A stretch of DNA of 64,000 nucleotides from Centropus unirufus (GCA_013397695.1 VYZI01000998.1:32394-96393); one strand, 5' to 3'. Counted from the first letter of the stretch, positions 46,401 to 61,400 are shown. Made by a program: numbers and translations. Notes: generated from the letters alone by a model not told the origin.

Positions 46401-49400
46401 CCCCTCAGCCTTCTCTTCTCCAGCCTAAACAACCCCAGCTCCCTTAAAGAAAAAAAAAAAGCAGTAAAAATAAATATTTTCCTTTTGAAGGTTGGACAGC
46501 TCAAAGAGGAGATCTGTGAGTACCAGAAGGGTGAGAAGCAAGGACTTCCATTCCCGGTGCCAATCGAGACAGAAGAAGTCACAGCGTGTTTCCTGCAGGT
46601 ATTTTCAAGGGCTTTTTGTTTTGCCTTCCTAGAAAGTGAAGTGAGCAAACTGGCTCACCCCACCTCTCAGCCCCGTGCTGGTGATGGGGACACGGCTTGT
46701 AGAGCAGAAATTCCCGTGTTCTCCTCCCTACCTGCGCGTGAGTGCGTTGTGTGCAGGTGTGGTGCAGGATTTGTCCTGGGAACAACAAATACACCGATAT
46801 CCAGAGCACATCTTCATAATTATTATGGGTTTTGGGTGGGTTTTGCTCCTCTGGCCAGTGGATTATTCCGTGCAGGTGGATGTGGCAGATGTAGCTCCTG
46901 TTTCCTAGCTCTCCCATTCGTATTTGAGAGCCTTGGAATCACGTTGTGATAGGATTTTGGTCTTAATTACGAGCCGACTTTTCATTTTCTCTTCTGTCGC
47001 AGGTCACAAAGGCTGAGGGAGAGCAGGGTTCAGGCAAAGCTGACTCAGACCAGGATGACAGATCCCAGAGTAGTGAAACGCTTCATAAAAGGTGAGTGAT
47101 CTTGAAATCCTTCCCCTCCTGCTGCATCTGCACGGTGCTTTTCTGGCACTCTGGCTGCTGGGATTGTGTTCTGCAGAACTTATTGGGGTCTTTAGAGAAC
47201 TCCTAGGTACTGGCTTTGTTCCACTGCTCCCAGATCAGAAACTTGGGAGGCAATGCAGCCCTGAGGGGGTCTGTAGCCCCCTGTTTTCTCCAGTTTGTTC
47301 TTCTTCCCTCTGCCTCTTCCGGCAGCTTCAGGGTGGAAAGGGGCTCTGATCCCATCCCTTTGTCCCCCCTGCTCCCCTTCCTGTTCCTGAACCCAAACCT
47401 GTTCCTCCCCCTGAAGCAGCAGGATTTCCCTTCATCCCCCATAATTCCCATGCATTACCCCGTTAATAAGAGCAGGCACAGGTCGTGCTGGATGTGAGAC
47501 TTGGAAGTATCAGGACAGAAATATTCTATAGCGAAAAATGCCTTGGTTCTTCCTCCCCAGTGGTGGGGGGGTTGGATGGGGTGCGTTGCTGTGGTCACAA
47601 AGCAGTTCCAGCCTTGGTGCTGTTGGTATTTGGTGTGTAGGTGCCGGGAGGCGATTGAAAACATCGAGGGGAGGAATTCCCAGCTCCTTCACAAGCTGCA
47701 GAAACTGGAGCAGGAGCATGAGGATTTGGTTGAGCGCAACGAAGAGCTGCAATCCATTCTGGGGGAGTGGCAGGTCCAGACGAAGCAGGAGAAGGAACAA
47801 TTTGAGAGTGAGGTGGAGGGACTTCACCGCAAGGTAAGGAAGGAATGGAAGAAATATTGTTTGGTTTTGTTTAATTGTAGCTGCTTTTCTCTCTGCGTGT
47901 TTTTATCCTATCCTTGCACTCTCTGATCAAGAGCCCCTCCCCAGCTTCCCTGTAATCCCTTTCCATACTGGAAGCTGCTCTAAGGTCTCCCTGGAGCCTT
48001 ATTTTCTCCAGGCTTTCTCCCATCACTCTGCTTTTGTTTAAGTTGAGGCTTGTTGAGTACACACTAAAATGTTTCTCCCTGCAACGGAATAAACACAACC
48101 CTTCACAAATGATCCAAGATGCATTTCCAGCTTGGAGAAATCCCTTCTTTGCTTAGTGTGGTGTTTAACAGATTCCTGGGAACAGCAGGGAGCATCAAGT
48201 AGCCAGGGAGACTCAAGACATTTCATCTGGTGTGAGCTTGGCAGCCACTGTCACTGAAAAAGAGACAGAAAAGGGGCAGGCAGGGCAGCAGAGGAGAGAC
48301 AGATCATGAGACGGAAGAGGTAGATGGGTTAAACTTCACCTAAATCCACCTGCTAAGATGGAACGATACAGAGCTGCGCCCTTCATCTCCAAGGGGCTTT
48401 TGGGAAGGGCTGAGTGGAGCCAAATGCAGTGGAGCTGGGAGAAAGCGGTGCTGCTGGGTGGTTGCCAGGTTGCCCCATGTGAGAAGGACTTGGAAAGCTG
48501 CTCTGTTTTGGCAGCCCTACAAAAATCTCGGCTGATTAGGCCACTGACTCCGAACGAGGACACTGGGATACAATGTGGATATTGTTCTTCCCTTGGCACG
48601 CGCTTTATGCGCACAACTGAGGTGCCTCAAAGTTAGCAGCTTGGAGCAAAACCTGAGCGCAAGGATGGAAATGCATACCTGGGTGTCAGCTCCGTGACCC
48701 AAGGTTGGCTGGAGGGTGGGAAGAGGAGGCTTATTGTGCTTTTGAGACCCCTTCCACAGCTCTAATGTCCTGGAGAAACCCGGGCTATCATCTTACCATG
48801 CATGAGGAGGAGGGTTTGTTGCCCTCCAGCTCTTTGGGAAGAGGCCTAGGTGTTTCACCCCACCAATTTCCTTTGAAGACCTTGGTTGGATAACATTGTC
48901 GATCTCAAAGGGTATCCCAGGAGCTTTCTGCTCGAGATCACCCCCTGCTGGGAGCTTCCAGAGAGCCCTCTTGTGTCTGGAGTCTGTCGGTGACAGCAGG
49001 GCTCCTGGGCTTTGGAATCCCTTGAAATGGTCTGGGGTTGGCAAGGACTTGGCAGTTCTTCAGGTTTGGAAAGGGAATGAAAAACGATCTCTGGATAAGG
49101 GCAGAGAGAGAATGGTGGGAAAAGCATAAGGCAATTTATGTGCTTCACCTCCACTCATCTGTGTGTGTAGGAAAGGTGTGTGTGGATGAAGCTGGACAGA
49201 TTCTGCAGCCGAAGTTCATCTCCTCCCCGTGTCCCTGCTTGCTCCACTCCCTCACTTGGCGAAAGCCCAGCTCAGGCAGTTGGGGAGCTCACCTTGGTGG
49301 TTTAGAAATAAGAAAAGCAGCACAAAATTTCTTGTGGGCATCAGGGGCTGAAGGGAAATGCTGCTGAGCTGGCTGGCAGCAGAGCAGAGCTGGGCTGCGA

Positions 49401-52400
49401 GGGCTCCTTTAAACCCTATAAAACTGCAATAATCATTCCCATGAGATCCTCTCCAAGGGCAGGCTCCTCTGTGGGGGTGAGTGCAGAGTGCATTGGTCCA
49501 GGCAGACTCTTCTCTGCCAGGAGGAGCACAGAGCTCAGCATCCCTTTGGCTCATGTCAAGACTCCTTAGAGCCTGGCAGGACGGAGTCAGTGCTGGAGGG
49601 ATCCGGGTGAGCCCTGGTGGACTGGGTCCAGTGTCTGCTTGGATGAAATCAGCTGTGGAGGGAGTGTGTGCTGCTCCCGGAGCACTGTGAGAGCGTGGGA
49701 AAGGATTGTCCATGATCAGGGACTCCTCGGGGTTTCCCGGAGTCCTCTGTGCCGGGAGAGGCCTCCCACAAGGCCTTGAATTTTCACCATGCGCCCGTGT
49801 TGTTTCTCTCCTTTTGCGGAGCAGCGTTCTTTTCTTCCCTGACATGGCCTTGGAGGGCTCCTGCCCCTTCTGAAGCAGCAGGATGAAAGATGTGAGCTGG
49901 AGCTGGTCCCCGCTGGCAGCTCTCCGCGTCTCCTCCTCCTCCTTGCTTCCAAACACAGGCCTGACCCTGCCATGGCAGCGCAAGGAGCGATGTAGCAGCA
50001 GCTGGGTGGTTAGTGCTAGTCCTGGTTTGCTTTCCTGCTGATAACTTGAGGTTTGTCTCCATTCAGATCAGCAGTTTGGAAACAGAGCTGCTGGAAGGGC
50101 AGAAGAACAAAACTGAGGTGAGCAGGGACGTGCAGGCATCACCAGGAGCACAAGAGATGCGAGAGGTAAGAGTTTTTCCTTGGGGAAGGAATTGCTTTGC
50201 ACAGAAATGTATTAAGCATCTCCTAGGAATGTTCTTTGCCCCTGCCTTGTGGATTTGTAGCCATCAGAGGATGGGAGTCTGGAGGAAGGCAGCTCCCATG
50301 CCAATGCTGTCTTCCTGATAACTCATTTTTCTTAGGACATTGTCTTGGGGCTGTGGAGCTCGTTGACCCCTCAGTGAGGATGAGGGGTTTACACCTGTCA
50401 AGGTGCTTGGCCCTTCTTTAGGGTTCCGTGAAGCCTGGGCAGTGCACCTTGACAAGGCTGTTTCCTGGCTGGCTTTGCTGTCAGGTTGTTACTTGCCAGC
50501 CAGGCAATTGGACCTGCCTGGTGTATAAACCAGCCAGAGCTTGTTATATATGGAAGAGGACCTTGCTAAGGTATCCGGGGTCAGGAGGAGGCTCTGGGCC
50601 TTCAAGGAGATTCAGCCAACCCTGGGGATATGGTGCAGGAATCCGGCTGGGAACTTTTGAGAACTGTTTTTCCTGCCCTTGTTTTCTAGAAGAAGCATTT
50701 TCATAGAATCATGGAATGATTTGGGTTGTAAGGGACCTCAAAAAGAACATTTCCTCTATTCCTATCCAGTCCAACCCCCTGCCATGGGCAGGATCCACCT
50801 CCCACTGGACCAGGGTGCAAAAAGCCCCATCCAACCTGGCTCTGAACCCCTCCAGGGATGGGGCAGCCACCACTTCCCTGGGCAATCTGGGCCTTCCCAC
50901 CCTCACAGCAAAACATTTATCCCTAAGATCTCATCTCTCCTCTTTCAGTTTCAAACCATTCCCCCTTGTCCTCTCTCTGCACTCCCTGATCAAGAGCCCC
51001 TCCCCAGCTTCCCTGTAGGCCCCATTTTCTGCAATTCGTTTCTCTCTTGCTAGAACAAATGATGCTGTAGCAGTCAATTTTTAATTTTGCTTGCTCCAGA
51101 TGCTGGAAAGCTGTCAGGAAACAATAGAAAAGTTGGGAAGTCAGCTGGGAGAGCGGAGAGAGCGGAGGAAGCAACTTGCATCTGAGCTTGAGCTGTTACG
51201 AGAAGATCTGAAGGTGGAGAAAGGGGTCTTGGGCAGCCAGGCACGTATGGATCCTGCAGTGGGACTCCCTGCAGGAGGTGGTGGCATAACTCTGTACCAA
51301 ATCCCTCCTTGCCCCTCGAGCCCATTATTTGACTTCTCTTGACACATTTCCCTAGAACAGCCATTTTCAAAGCATCTTTGGCAGATGGTTTTAAATCCAT
51401 CTCCTTTGATGGATTTGACTGCTGCAATTTAGTTTTCCTCTCAGTGAGTCTAATTACAAAACTAATTACAACAACTTTTTTCAGAGTTTGTAGCCTCTGT
51501 CAGGTAAAGTGGAAGTTTGTGGATTTGGGTATTGATTGCAGGGTTATTGGTGATCCTGAGTGTCATGACCATCATAAGCTTTCACCTCTCCATGTCATAT
51601 TGTAGATCTTAGCCCAGAACTCCCTACAGAGCAAAACCATGGTTACATGTGAGGAGTGGCTGCTTCTGCAAGGTCAATCACCTGCCTGTTTAATCTGTTT
51701 AATGTGGGTCCTCTTAAATTTTAATAGTATTGTGTCTTAACCAGAATGTGACAAAATAAGAAGTCACAACAGCTAAGGGTTAGAGAATTCTACATGAACG
51801 GCACAGCTTTTTGTTCCTGAGGACCTCGGGACACTTTCCTTGAAGCGATGTCGCTGCTACATTGACTTGAGAGTTGCTGGTGCTTCTGTCTTCGACCTGG
51901 CTCATAGAGGAAAGTGTGATGCAAACAAAATTCCCCAAGGGCCAGGGCAGGGTGGGCAGGACAGGGGCTGAAAAATTGAGAGAGATTGCTGCAGATCTGT
52001 GGCCTGGATCGGGCAGAGGAAGGGGACCTGAGAGGGACTGGCAGTGGGGCAGTTTAATAGCTATAATCAACCCTGTTTTTCTGCACTTTGAGAGGCCTTA
52101 AACCAGCCTCTGAGTCATATCTCTTCCTGGAACGTAATTAAAAAACAATGGAAGCCCTGAATTGTTGGCTCAACCACTCATGCAGCAGAGCCTTACTGGA
52201 GGAACAGTGGCATCTAGAGGACAGGACTTCAGCCGTGCCGTTAGGCAACAAATCCACATTGTAAAAGTTCAGGATGCAGACCACGTCTTGTGAAGAGTAA
52301 TTTAGGAAGGGGCTATGTCAGTCTGTGAATATTCACATGGAGAGGAGTTGTCTGGTTTTAGGGGAGGATGGGGAAAATGGGAAGAGTCACCCTCTAACCT

Positions 52401-55400
52401 TTGCATCCCTGTAGTTCAATCTCCTCATGGTCCAGGGACCTCTTTGGCCTACAAGGAAAGGAGCCCCTACAGGAAAGCTGGGGAGGGGCTCTGGATCAGG
52501 GAGTGCAAGGACAAGACCGAGGGGGAATGGTTTTGAGCTGCAAGAGGGGAGATTGAGGTGAGATCTTGGGGAGAAATGTTTTGCTGTGAGGGTGGGGAGG
52601 CCCTGGCCCAGGTTTCCCAGAGCAGTGGTGTCTGCCCCATCCCTGGAGGTGTTGAAGGCCAAGTTGGATTGGGCTTGGAGCCCCCTGATCCAGTGGGAGG
52701 TGTCCCTGCCCATGGCAGGGGGTGGGACTGGATGGACTTTGAGGTCCCTTTCAGCCTAAACCATTCCATGATTCAATGATTCATAATCAAAATCATAGAT
52801 CCCTTAAGTCTGGCTGTAATTCAGCCATTGGTTGCCTGCTGATTTTGGCTAACAGGGCAGTTTCTTCCATCAAAGGCACGGCACGCCTGTGTTAGACGGT
52901 AACACTCTTTAAAGTAGAGAATTTTGTATGTGTTTGGTGGGATTCCTGACTGCACAAAAGGGATAATTCCCTTTTGCTAGATCTGCTGTATCAGTATAAA
53001 TCAGCTACCAACAGCGCTGGAAATTAGCTTGGCATGAACCCATCAGTTTCTCATGAGGATTATGCACCTGGAGGCTAAGATCGGAGGTTGTTCAACGTTG
53101 TGTTTGTCAAGATATCCAAGACATCTGCCTTGAGTACCTCCAGGAGAGGTTTAGTTTGGATATTAGAAAAAATTTCTTTACTGAAAGAGTGGTGAAGCCC
53201 TGGCAGAGGCTGCCCAGGGTTAAAAGGGTTAAAAAAGCATGGAGACGTGGCACTCTGGGACATGGTTTAGTAGGTGTGATGGGATAGGATTGATGGTTGG
53301 TCTTGATGATCTTGGAGGTCCTTTCTAACCTTAATGATTCTATGATTTGATGAAGTGTGATTGGATGATAGGTTACACTTGCCATGCAGAAAAAGGGATT
53401 CACACACGTGTCTTTGAGGGTAAAAAACGACACTAATTTAGCCACAGACCCCCAAGGCACGCCTTGATGAAGTCCCAAGATTGCCTTGTGCTGCTCAAAA
53501 GTTTTCCATGAGGCCAAAGAAAATCAAAGTCGTGGTGTTTTCTGACCTTACAGGTCTCTGAACTCCTACAAGAAAGAGAACAGATTAACAAACTCGAGCA
53601 GAAACACGAAGACCTCTGTGCAGATGAGAGGCTGTGTGAAGAACAGACGGCTAAAGTATTATTTTTGGAAGAACAGATCAGAAACTTGAGGAATGAACAA
53701 GAACGGCTCTGGTAAACCTTTACAAGGCTGTCAGTGCTTTCTGCTCCTTATCTTTGCTGACTCATTTTTTTTTATTCTTACGGAGTAATCGTCACTCTGT
53801 AGAGGCTTGGGTGAATGAGCATTTCCCTTTGTGATCAGTCAGGAGAGAACCTTTTTTTTTCTCTCTTTTTTTTTTCTTCTGGATGACATGAGAGCTGTCC
53901 TTAGGGGGAAGGCTGCCTGTCATGGAGTGAGGCAGTATTTGGATTAACATGGTCCCAAAAAGCTCCCGTCATGGGCTCGGTCACCAGCAGCTGATGAGGT
54001 ACACCCTGCTGTGGATTTTGGTTGTCCAAAAAGGGCTGGCGGGCATTGGGAGTGTAAATAAAGCTCTTAGAGGTCCCAACTGCCCTTTTTCAGTAGATCC
54101 ATACAAATTTGGAGTTGAGCCGTCCATCCCTGCTCTCATGAGTGAGTAAAAGCTTGGATGCGATCCAGTGTAGTTACAGTCACAGGACATGTAGGTGCTG
54201 AGATAAAGCAAAATCAAACTGGACAGCTTGGCTTATGAGGCCGTGCAGTTCGGGCTGAGACAAGTCAGCTTGATCAAGAGACCTGAGCCTGTGCCCCCAC
54301 CCAGCGACACGTGGTGCGAGTTCTCGAGAGTGCAGACCAGCTCACGTGACCCCAGAGGAGTCCTCAGCCAACAATTCACTTCCTTGGGAATGAGTGAGAG
54401 CCACCAACCCTTTGGACACACAAGTTTTTGTGGGTCACTGCCCAGGGGAGATTGACCCTTGCCCAGAACTTCTAAACCCAGGCTTAAATCCCCTTTGGAG
54501 CCTCCGGAGATGCTTGAGCATTTCTGTGGACTTCTGTATTTCACCCCTGCTGACTTTAACCCCCTCCAAAGGTGTTTTCCCATCGATGCACACAGTTCTC
54601 TCTCTCCTTTGCCATTTCTCCTTCAAGCTCGGAATTGCTAGCAAGCAATGAGAAGAGGGAGGAGCTAGAAAAGCAACTAAAAGAGAGCCATGAAGAAAAA
54701 TGCTCCTTACTGGAAGAAATTGCCCAGCTAAAAGGAGATATCCTGCCTAGCCGGGAGCAAGGCGACAGTGCGTGTGAAGAGACTTGGAGGATGAATCAAG
54801 GCGTGATGTGTAGAGAGATCAGGTTCCCTGTGTTGCAGAGCTCTGCAGGCAGTTTAGATGCGAGCATTAAACAGGTATGGGCAGCTTTGCCATCTTCACT
54901 GTACACGGGTTTGAACTAATTTAGGGGCAAAACTTAAATGAAGTGGACTTGGAAGCCAGTCCTGAAGTGTGAGCATTGAGTGGGGAGGTGACGCTGCCTG
55001 ATTTCTGTGGGGAAAGCGTTTGGGAATTATGAATGTCCTCATTTCCTTCTATTGGTGTTTTGAATGTCCTGCGGACTTGGATAAGGAACTTGGAGTGGGC
55101 CTCTCAGTACACGTGAAAGAAATAAATTATACAGTCCTTAAGTGATCATGGAATCATGGAATGGTTTGGGTTGGGAGGAACCTCAAAAGCCCATCCAGTC
55201 CCACCCCCTGCCATGGACAGGGACACCTCCCACTGGATCAGGGGCTCCAAGCCCATCCAACCTGGCCTTGAAGACCTCCAGGGATGGGGCAGCCACCACT
55301 GCTCTGGGCAACCTGGGCCAGGTTCTCCCTCACCCTCACAGCAAAACATTTCTCCCTAAGATCTCATCTCAATCTCCCGTCTTGCAGCTCAAAACCATTC

Positions 55401-58400
55401 CCCCTTATTCTATCCCTGCACTCCCTGATCCAGAGCCCCTCCCCAGCTTTCCTGGAGCCCCTTTCAGCACTGGAAGCAGCCTTCTCTTCTCCAGGCTGAG
55501 CAAGCCCAATCCTCTTAGCCTGATGATGATGATGTTCTAAATCTTTTGGAGCTCTTTCCCAACTCCTTTTTGGAGTGTGAATCCAAATTTTTTGCTTGCT
55601 AATCCCGCAGTGCTTGCAGTAGGCAGAGGCTGTTCTACTTCCTTGCTTCTCCTTGGGCTTTCCTGCTCTTCCACTCCAGTGCCTGAACTCATCCCATACA
55701 GATGTCCTGCGGGGGCAGCTCACAAGCGGCTGGGTTTTGCTGCAGCTCCAAGCCTGTGTCTCCGTTAAGGCTCTCCTGTTGCTCTACTGCAGGCAAAACT
55801 CATATTTATTACTACATTTGGCTGTTGTTCCCTTTTCTCACTGTGTGATCTAAAAAAGAAAGGAAAGAGCAGCTAGCCTGGAAGAAGTGATGAAGGTACC
55901 CGGGATGAGGAATCTGAGGATAATGATGCACAAGAGTTTGGAAGAGAAGAGGGTGAGCGGTAGGCAGGAGCAGGAGTGGAAAGGAGAGGATTGGATCTGT
56001 GCTGATACCAAGAATCATAGAATCACTGAGGTTGGAAAAGACCTCTGAGTTCATCCAGTCCAACCATCAGCCAGACCCCACCATCCCTGCTAAATGATGT
56101 CATGAAGTGCCACATCTTCATGCTTTCCTCCATCTCCAGGGATGGAGACTCTCCCTCTGCCCTGGGCAGCCTCTTTCAATGCTTCTGTCTCTGTCAGTAA
56201 GGAATTTTTTCCAAATATCCAGTGTAATCCCCACCAGTGCAACTTGAGGCCATTTCCTCTCATCCCATCCCTCGTTACCTGGGAGAGGAGACCAGCGCCC
56301 AGGACAGAATGGCCTGTAAGCAGGAGTGGGAGTGGAAAGGGGAGGATCAGAGTCTTGCTGATACCAAGAAGTAGCAAATCTGTACAGTTAAAGCAGACTA
56401 AAGCATGGAGGGGGTGCTGAGGAGGATCCTGATAGAAGCAGGTAGGGGAAAAGCCCACAAAACCTTACTTGAGTACGTCGCCAGGTCCCACAGTGCTGGA
56501 TCCAGATTTCACAGCTTGGGAATTTATCTGGGGATTTATCTGAGAAGGGAAGCTTGATCTTCTGTAGAATCCATCTGGTCCCAAGAACAGAGGGGGAAGG
56601 TGCAGAGCAGGAATGCAGGTTGATTGGTGGCTGGAAGTGATGCTGGGAAGAGGGGTTTGAGTGGCAAAGATGGGAAGCTCTGGATTTGTAGCTTCATGCA
56701 GCAGAATTTTGGGACTTCACCTCCAGCTGTGTGGAAAGTTCACATGTGGATGCAGGGAAAAAATCCAGTCTGCCTTAGGCAGAGGGGTCTAACATCCCTG
56801 AAATTCCACCAAGAGTATAGATGGAGGTCAGATGGAGCCCAGTTATCTCATCAAAGCCACCACAGACCATTGGTGCCCACCTCATGGTGTCCAGGCCACT
56901 GTGCGTTCCAGAACCACTGCCAGGACTTGCCTTGTCCCTGCTGCCTCTGGGAATTGCAGCTGGATGTGCCACTCCGTGCCTCGTTGCCTCAGTAAGACCC
57001 TGCCCACAGGATTTATCATCACCCTGGGTGGGTTTGCTTTTACTTGTCACATTAGTTTTAACAGAGGTTTCTTCCCACATCCAGGTTGTTGTGTCCTCAA
57101 CCTCAAGAGGGATTCTGGGATAGGGGGGGTGGATTGGGGGCGAGCAGGATGTACTCTGGGGGGATAATACTTGCCTGGCTTATTCATCTTCTTACTTAAA
57201 CACCCTTAAATCCTACTGGCACACCTCTAAGATACTTAAATACTTAATATACTTATTTCTTAAATTTCTTAAATATTAGTTTTGCCCTTTCTTTGCTCTG
57301 AATTAGCCCGTAACCTGTCTGGTTTTGCTGTTTCCACAGAGTTTGTCCAACGAGAGGATCCAGCAGCAGGAGGAGAAAATGCAGCAGCTGCGGCAGGACC
57401 TGCGCCGTGTTCAGAACTTGTGCAGCTCAGCTGAGAGGGAGCTGAGATATGAAAGAGAGAAGAACACCGACCTACAAAAGCAAAACCTCTTGCTCCAACA
57501 GGAGTGCACCAAGGTAAGAAGGGAGCAAGGAAAACTGCTTGGAGAGAGCATTTATAGGAGGCCTGGGGTGTTGATTTGAGCAGGCTGGGCCCCATTGGCA
57601 CTTGGTGCGTGTGGGGCTCTCGAGGATGCTCTGTCTCAGCTCTGTGGGAATTTCCCTCCATCCAAACAAAGCTGTGTGAGCTGTACTTTCTCCCTGCATT
57701 TCTCTTCTAAATCCGTTCAGAGCTGGTCACAAGCTGTGGCCCTTGGGCACAGTGTTGGGTGCTGGTTTCGTTTAATCCCTTTATCGATGATCCAGAGGAG
57801 GGGGCCAAGTGTTCCCTCAGTCCGTTTGCAGGCAACGGCAAGCGGGGCAGGAGTTTTAATCTGCCAGAGGGCAGGAAGGCTCTGCAGAGGGATCTGGACG
57901 GGCTGGATCCATGGGGAGAGGCCAGCATGATGGGGTTCAACAAAACTCAGTGCCAGGTCCTGTAGGTGGGACACAAAATCCTCATGCAGTGCTCCAGGCT
58001 TGGGGAAGAGCGACTGGAAAGATGCCTGGTGGAAAAGGATCCAGAGGTGCTAGTCAGCAGTGGCTCAACGTGAGCCAGCAGTGGCCCAGGTGGCCAGCAG
58101 CATCCTGGCTTGGATCAGCCATGGGGTGGCCAGCAGGAGCAGGGAAGGGATGATCCCCGTGGACTCAGCGCTGGTGAGGCCACACCTTGAATCCTGGGTT
58201 CACTTTTCAGCTTCTCCAAGACAGATCTCGAGGGGCTGGAGCACATCTGGAGAAGGAGAATGGAGCTGGGGAAGGGTCTGAAGCCCAGGAGTTCTGGGAG
58301 CAGCTGAGGGCCCTGGGGCTGTTCAGCCTGGAGAAGAGGCGGGTGAGGGGAGACCTCATCACTCTGCAGCTCCTGGAAAGGAGGTTGTGGTGAGGTGGTT

Positions 58401-61400
58401 GGTGGTTTCTTCTCCCAAGGAATAAGTGATAGGATGAGAGGAAATGGCCTCAAGTTGCACCAGGGGAGGTTTAGATTGGATATTAGGGAATATTCCTTTA
58501 CTGGAAATGTGGAGAAGCATGGGCAGAGGCTGGTCAGGGCAGTGGTGGAGTCTCCATCCCCGGAGGGATTTTAAAGCCGTGTTGAGGTGCCACTTTGGGC
58601 CATTGTTTAGCAGGCCCCGTGGGGTTGGGCTGAGGGTTGGACTGGATGAGCTTAGAGGTCTTTTCCAACCTCAATGATCCTGTGATTCCACAATTCTGTT
58701 CTTGTTCAGTCTCCGGTGATCCTGTTGCCCCTTTCCTCACCACGACATTTCCAATGATCTATGTTGAAGTGCAAACTTCATTTCTTCTTTTCGAACTCAG
58801 GTCAAAGCTGAGCTGAAGCAAGCCCGGGCAAAACTCTCAGACACAACAGAAACATGCTCTTCTCTCTCAGCACAGTGGGAAAAAAGCCAGCAGAAGGTGA
58901 AAGAACTCGAACAGGAGCTCTTGAAGTGCTCACAGGCCGATAAACTGCAGAGCAGTCTGCAAGAGAAACTTGCTCAGGAGAAATCCAAAGTGTGTGAAAC
59001 ACAGAAAAAGGTAACTCGTCCCTGTGAGCTGAGTTAGGGTGTTCAGGCACTGGAACAGCTGCCAGGGAGGCGGTTGAGTTCCACACCCTGGAGAGGTTTG
59101 AAAGATGGGGAGATGAAGTGCTCAGGGATCTGGTTCGGTATTGGACAGGTACGGTTGGACTCGATGATCTCAAAGGTCTTTTCCAACCAAGGCATCCTAT
59201 GATTCCGTGATTATAGTGGATTCATGCAACCGTGGCTCAGAAATGAAGTGCTAGGAGCTCATGAAGCAGTTCCCTCAAGTCTGGTTTGCTCTGGCTTGGG
59301 ATCACTGGGCTAAATGCATTGGGAAAAGTGGCTGTTCATCAGGGAGGACAAGAGAAACCAAATCTGGTGGCTCAACTCCTGTCTCCAAAGCTCAGTATCT
59401 CCGAAAATACTGATAGGAAGCCCAGATCATGCTCTTGCTGAGAAGATTTGCGCTCTGGTAAACTGTACATGCTTGGTTTGCCATGGACTCTGCTGTGTGC
59501 CTGGATTTGGTTTTGAGGTGTGCAGGATCAAATTAGGTGCAAATAGGATTGTCACTAATTCAGGGCACAGCGTCTGATCCAAACTCTGGGAGCTCTTGGA
59601 AAAGCTTTAATGGACTTTAACACAAGACTTTTGAGTAGAAGCAAGCAAATCTGTCATTCCCATGACTTGGATGCTGAGGGATCTGAATCCAAGCCTGTAA
59701 ATTCCCCAAGTTGAATCTATGTCTAATTTTAATCCGAGATATCAAAACTCCAGCAAAAGCTGAAAGATTCCCAACATCAACTCCTGCTGGCAGAGGCCCG
59801 CGCGTCAGACAAGAAACTCCTGGAGGAGGAATTAAAAGAGGCTGGAGAAAAGGAAGCTCGGGCGCAGCAAGAACTTCACGAGGAGCAGTTGAAAAGGTAC
59901 CCGGAGCTGGGTAAGACCCGTTCTGCTCGTGGAGCGCAAGCGTGGGCCAGCAACAGCCGCTGGGCCAGCCTGCCAGGTCCCTTCCACAGCTCCATGCCTG
60001 GCACTAGGTGAGCTCACAGTCACTGCACCACTTGTTCTGCCTTGTATCCCTTCTTTTGACCCACCAATGTCCTTGGCAAAGCTCCATTGATCCCCAGTCT
60101 GGGATTTAAGAGACTTTTGGAGACTTCAGCTGCCTCAGAAGGTGCTTGGGCCCTTCTGCCAGCCCAGGGATTGCGTTTATCTTCTAGATGCCAGGGGTCC
60201 CCTTTCTTGTGCAGCTGGGGCTGATGATCCCAGAGGCATTGTGCACCCTTTCACGTGCCATTGGCACAGGAGCATGTCCAGAGGAGGCAGTGAAGCTGGA
60301 AAAGGTTCTGGAGGACAAGTCTTATGAGGAATGGCTGAGGGAACTGGGGCTGTTTAGAAAAGGAGCCTGGGGGGAGACCTTGGTGCTTTCCGCAGCTCCT
60401 GGCAAGGAGGTTGTGATGAGGTGAGTGCTGGGTTCTTCTCTCAAGGAACAAATGATAGGATGAGAGGACATGGCCTCAGGTTGTGCCAGGGGAGGGCTAG
60501 ATTGGATATTGGAAACAATTTCTTCACTGACAGAGCGATGAAGCCCTGGCAGAGGCTGCCCAGGGCACTGGTGGAGCCTCCATCCCTGGAGGGGTCCAAA
60601 AAAATGCGTGTCTGTGGCACTTCAGGACATGATTTAGCAGGCATCGTGGGGCTGGGCTGGATGAGCTTGGAGATCTTTTCAAATCTCTGTGATTCCGTGC
60701 CATGGGGACAGCTGGGATGTACTGATTTCCTCCTGCCCACAGCGCTGCCCGGGGCAGGTGCAGAGCAGCGTGGTGGTGGTTTTGGATCACATCCAGCCTT
60801 GAATTTTCAGCGGCACATCATCCCAGTGCCTCATTGTCGCACCAACGTGGTTTTTTTAGGAAGCTCCTGGAGCAGCAGGTGGAGGAGCTGCGGCAGCAAC
60901 TCCGGCATTCACGGGAGACAGAGGCGTCACTGGCCAAGATGCACGTGGAGCTGCAGGCCAAGACTCTGCACGTCCTGGAAGATGAGAGGAAAACCGACTC
61001 AAATGAGGTGAGCTGCAAGCGTGGATGGGCCCTCGGCACCCAAAGGGATGTGGTGCTGCTGGCAATTCCTGAGCTCCAAGGGGAAATGGGACCATACCTG
61101 AAAGGAGGGTATGGAGAGGTGGGTGCTGGGCTCTTCTCCCAAGTGACAGGGGATGAGATGAGGGGGAATGGCCTCAAGCTGCTCCAGGACAGGATCAGAT
61201 TGGACATCGGGGAAAAATTCTTCACTGAAAGGGTCATCAGGCACTGGAATGGCTTTCAGGGAGGGGGAGGAGTCCCCTTCCCTGGTGGGGTTTAAAAGAT
61301 GGACAGATGAGGTGCTCAAGGATATGGTTTAGTGGCAGACAGGAATGGTTGGACTTGATCTCAAAGGTCTTTTCCAACCTGGAGATTCTATAATTCTATG

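Noticed and set aside
46076..46648. 190-codon minus-strand frame
   Set aside because: A CR1 element read from one end to the other; not a gene.
49252..49983. 243-codon minus-strand frame in a CCDC30 intron
   Set aside because: No recognisable protein, no repeats of residues or splice context; taken as chance.
59897..59921. Stronger-looking donor GTAAGA at 59921 for the CCDC30 exon starting 59739
   Set aside because: It would put the next exon out of its coiled-coil frame; GTACCC at 59897 keeps the phase.
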